Source: an uncultured Clostridia bacterium
GTDB taxonomy: Bacteria; Bacillota; Clostridia; Christensenellales; UBA1242
Reading direction: 5' to 3'
DNA: 7,947 nt
Assembly: GCA_947384015.1 (NCBI GenBank)
Contig: CANDFN010000046.1
Coordinates: 1 to 7,947, forward strand
Shown here: one piece after another, positions 7,001-7,947 of the stretch
Numbering within the stretch: the stretch's first letter is position 1
Layout: every line of letters starts with the position of its first letter
Position numbers and translations under genes: made by a program
Notes under the pieces: model-generated
The model's database searches: none
The model's input: only the letters and a program-made list of their open reading frames with translations
Told to the model about the DNA's origin: nothing

Positions 7001-7421
7001 AATGGGAAGTGTGGTTATAAACACTCAAACAATGCGTTCTGGTTTAAGCAATGTCAGCGACCAAACCGATAATAGCCAAAATAGTAGCAGTTCATTTGGT
7101 CATTTCACTCAATCTAAATTCATGGCTGGTAAGAGCATTTTATGGTGGGGTGATTATGTTGGTTATGCAGATGCAGGTAATCATGATAACTACATTTTAG
7201 AAACTGATAGCAATGGCTTTAATAATAGTGCAACATTTATAACCGAATTTACCTTACAAGCTAACAGTTCAGTGAATACTTTAAATTATGATAAAACTAT
7301 TAGCCTTGGAACAAGAAAACTTAACTTTACACCTAGCGAAGATGGTATCTGGGTTAATGGTGGAAATGGTAACTTTGGTATTGTGTTAAACTTTGTTAAT
7401 GCATTACAAACAGAGGCTTAA
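4059..7421 (+). CDS. Large exported GLUG-repeat protein, probable surface adhesin-like protein
   Basis: The 1120-residue product begins with MKK and a hydrophobic stretch (about 4-25), a signal peptide or N-terminal membrane anchor; no lipobox is convincing. Residues 30-125 look like a small beta-rich, possibly Ig-like domain. Residues 127-200 match the segment that often precedes GLUG repeats (ENPYFIRNADQFYKI, then FTGSFDGNYKTITGL). Repeats of GGLVG...SY type occur near 254, 313, 345, 634, 664 and 695. More degenerate AGxxxxNxGxIxN units lie near 729, 762, 799, 828 and 890. This pattern predicts a parallel beta-helix-like stalk. A Pro/Glu-rich linker interrupts the repeats at about 281-298. 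There is no LPxTG, SLH or other sorting motif at the C-terminus. The protein is Asn/Thr/Ser-rich with six cysteines, two of them in the membrane segment. A near-consensus promoter and purine-rich ribosome site suggest strong expression. Adhesion is inferred from the repeat family; the exact role is unknown. Confidence 0.85.
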   Translation: MKKFLIFLVAIVVCVCVGVTGYYFLRNDEVIRLEKTSIQINIDDYIRKDGTFHNSLGLNVTQRNKRTKYGYRVEDENGRDVTSSNFITYDADQDVYIPHAGGEYVLIITTSNKKFAEFRINVHIGDGLTEENPYFIRNADQFYKIENNLKWHYKLIENIKIADNKHISGEFTGSFDGNYKTITGLNLTTGDNAGLFETIASGTVKNLIIDTPNIDGNFAKAGVLASEIRGTTTISGVQVKNASVANANTNGTTGGLVANANEGSKITLSYVNGTITLGSKPVETPEKPETPANPEETEAVALADEAVGTPVVGGLVGLLDKAVIKASYAQISVVVNGTINYTTAGGLVGKVVLAPSEVSDKAEVSGMIHQSYAVVSNNASVSAFVGSVTSAKAIEPKTQDSEGNAYTYIYFVGNYAKNNSQVTTTNNIVGAFDANTTAVKELLTAEDAISIAPIKDNNEYLYYKNIEWDRDIWNVTTQYPTLKLDADRVLTLSTIEDKLKVATNYIQSTMIVEKEIDSTATADTILGCFKNNTATRLTGDAQEFDFTSVETSKWDLDNMILEGNGSTIIVNNSLFNSLTNSAISNINVKVKTVSTSTEIYGGLANTIANNTNIDNVTVEYVVDKIENTTIKTFGGVVGTATDSSISSCSAKNINVASSAITTAGGIVGSTNSGLSIGNSVVEFNTFSTTETVILGGALGNSTGSISGAGENASIYINVVNVAQSSKVAGVAGVNNNVISNVKLVGKGIKYSTTMSATEVYFAGVAVDNNGSINNVYNYMLNIGGGENNTSFATGKDYKVAGLAWNNSTDNSAIYQCIVASNLYGNYVAGIVGEQGVIGDGYKAGEGGSVNASVKQVLVAGANWNKDVLYGSAENPTYAEGANIMRGDKFVAGVAYTIAKGSVINVQTNSIIEAASNTTRASLIVFHFPEGAVLNNAVINSQFAGNVGAAYYRDTWWNAGTISGNNNGICYNLYGNQGFSGTMGSVVINTQTMRSGLSNVSDQTDNSQNSSSSFGHFTQSKFMAGKSILWWGDYVGYADAGNHDNYILETDSNGFNNSATFITEFTLQANSSVNTLNYDKTISLGTRKLNFTPSEDGIWVNGGNGNFGIVLNFVNALQTEA

Positions 7422-7427
7422 TAAAAT

Positions 7428-7455
7428 AAAAAATAGGCAAATTGCCTATTTTTTT
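7428..7455 (+). terminator. Rho-independent terminator of the GLUG-repeat gene
   Basis: A nearly perfect palindrome centred on 7441 has the core TAGGCAA-A-TTGCCTA flanked by A and T runs, ending in a seven-T tract. It starts seven bases after the stop codon. Because it is symmetrical it could also stop transcription arriving from the right. Confidence 0.9.
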
Positions 7456-7523
7456 GTTTTGCCTATTATTTATAAAAAACAATATTTTTTGTTTTAAGCA
7501 AGTTGGTAATTTTTAATTTGATG

Positions 7524-7555
7524 TTAGTTTGGGAAAGAAACTAAGACTCTTTTTA
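7524..7555 (+). repeat. Weak hairpin TTAGTTT / AAACTAA followed by a T run
   Basis: Seven-base arms at 7524-7530 and 7538-7544 surround GGGAAAG, and CTTTTT follows after a few bases. It could be a backup terminator for the rightward gene, but the stem has only one G-C type pair per arm. Confidence 0.3.
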
Positions 7556-7621
7556 GCACAATAAAAAAGGTGGAGTAATAAACCCACCTAGTATCCTAAA
7601 AAGCCGATTAATTATTGTGCT
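7555..7621. repeat. 10-bp inverted repeat bracketing the spoVG terminator
   Basis: AGCACAATAA (7555-7564) is perfectly complementary to TTATTGTGCT (7612-7621). The right arm covers the last codons and stop of spoVG; the left arm lies just beyond the terminator and overlaps the end of its T run. In RNA this outer stem would enclose the terminator hairpin. Confidence 0.6.
7563..7589 (-). terminator. Rho-independent terminator of spoVG
   Basis: On the minus strand AGGTGG (7589-7584), a ten-base loop and CCACCT (7573-7568) form a stem followed directly by a T run (7568-7563). It lies 22 bases past the spoVG stop. Confidence 0.85.
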
Positions 7622-7887
7622 TTAGGATTTGCTTTTTCTGCTTCATACGCTTTAACCAAAGCTGTTGTTATTTGTTCACGAGTTTTGGTGTCTATTGGAT
7701 GAACTATGTCTTTAAATTCACCATTAGGTTTGCGTCTTGAAGGCATTGAGATGAAGTAGCCATTTGTGCCTTCAATAATTCTTACATCATGCACAGCAAA
7801 TGCGCCATCAATAGTGAAAGAAGCAAAAGCTTTTAAGTTACTGTCATCTGCAACAAGATTAATGCGAATGTCTGTAATTTCTAACAA
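7612..7887 (-). CDS. spoVG: SpoVG family regulator, start reassigned to TTG at 7887
   Basis: The 91-residue product is SpoVG, a small conserved nucleic-acid-binding regulator known from Bacillus sporulation and septation, and from gene regulation in Staphylococcus, Listeria and Borrelia. Family blocks are plain: LEITDIRI at the N-terminus, FASFTIDGAFAVHDVRIIEG (21-40), FISMPSRRKPNGEFKDI (45-61) and HPIDTKTREQI (63-73). The B. subtilis protein is 97 residues, so the length is normal. The frame stays open upstream to 7944, but bases above 7900 are sequencing adapter and cannot be coding. Within genomic sequence the best start is TTG at 7887, which places LEITD at residue 2 as in relatives. It is preceded by AGAGGG seven bases upstream, at 7895-7900. 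No ATG lies between 7887 and 7900. The promoter is lost because the genomic sequence ends at the ribosome site. It converges on the GLUG gene. Confidence 0.93.
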   Translation of the reverse strand: MLEITDIRINLVADDSNLKAFASFTIDGAFAVHDVRIIEGTNGYFISMPSRRKPNGEFKDIVHPIDTKTREQITTALVKAYEAEKANPKAQ

Positions 7888-7900
7888 GTTGATACCCTCT

Positions 7901-7947
7901 AGATCGGAAGAGCACACGTCTGAACTCCAGTCACCATAATACATCTC
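7901..7947 (+). other. Illumina TruSeq adapter contamination with index, not genomic
   Basis: Bases 7901-7934 match the TruSeq read-1 3' adapter, beginning AGATCGGAAGAGC and ending CTCCAGTCAC. The next eight bases, CATAATAC (7935-7942), sit exactly where the i7 index belongs, and ATCTC (7943-7947) is the start of the constant P7 sequence that follows the index. Genomic sequence therefore ends at about 7900. Read in reverse, the adapter yields the peptide DWSSDVCSSDL, a familiar artefact in protein databases, which is fused in frame to SpoVG here. Confidence 0.98.

Noticed and set aside
7888..7944. N-terminal extension of SpoVG (MYYGDWSSDVCSSDL...)
   Set aside because: Most of it is translated from adapter and index bases, and the remaining genomic codons are the ribosome-site region.

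Overview
The window looks like one short metagenomic contig from an AT-rich, low-GC, Firmicutes-like bacterium, probably an uncultured Clostridia or related lineage. The evidence is SpoVG, a RecD2-type helicase typical of bacteria lacking RecBC, Gram-positive-style AGGAG ribosome sites, U-tailed terminators and canonical TTGACA/TATAAT promoters. The standard genetic code fits every gene. The lineage is an inference; no rRNA or marker gene here proves it.

Bases 1-3526 hold a leftward DNA-maintenance cluster, transcribed recD2, then a Nudix hydrolase, then exodeoxyribonuclease III (xth). xth runs off the left edge and lacks its C-terminal catalytic part. The Nudix-xth gap is only 14 bases and the recD2-Nudix gap is 80 bases without a clear terminator, so co-transcription is likely. 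RecD2 unwinds DNA 5'-3', ExoIII cuts at abasic sites and trims 3' ends, and the Nudix enzyme hydrolyses a nucleoside-diphosphate-linked metabolite. The recD2 promoter places the transcript start on the ATG itself, which suggests a leaderless mRNA.

Bases 3492-4058 are a non-coding divergent spacer. It contains a 30-bp exact direct repeat, strong hairpins in a patch that looks less AT-rich than its surroundings, a palindrome overlapping a possible upstream promoter, and a near-consensus promoter for the gene to the right.

Bases 4059-7421 encode a 1120-residue exported or membrane-anchored protein built of GLUG-like repeats, closed by a strong hairpin terminator. It is probably a surface protein or adhesin, with no visible cell-wall sorting signal.

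Bases 7612-7887 carry spoVG on the minus strand with its own terminator. Its proper start is a TTG codon at 7887. Everything from 7901 to the end is Illumina TruSeq adapter plus an 8-base index, not genome, so the longer open frame reaching 7944 is an artefact. I found no CRISPR array, tRNA, rRNA, transposase or clearly new multi-gene system.
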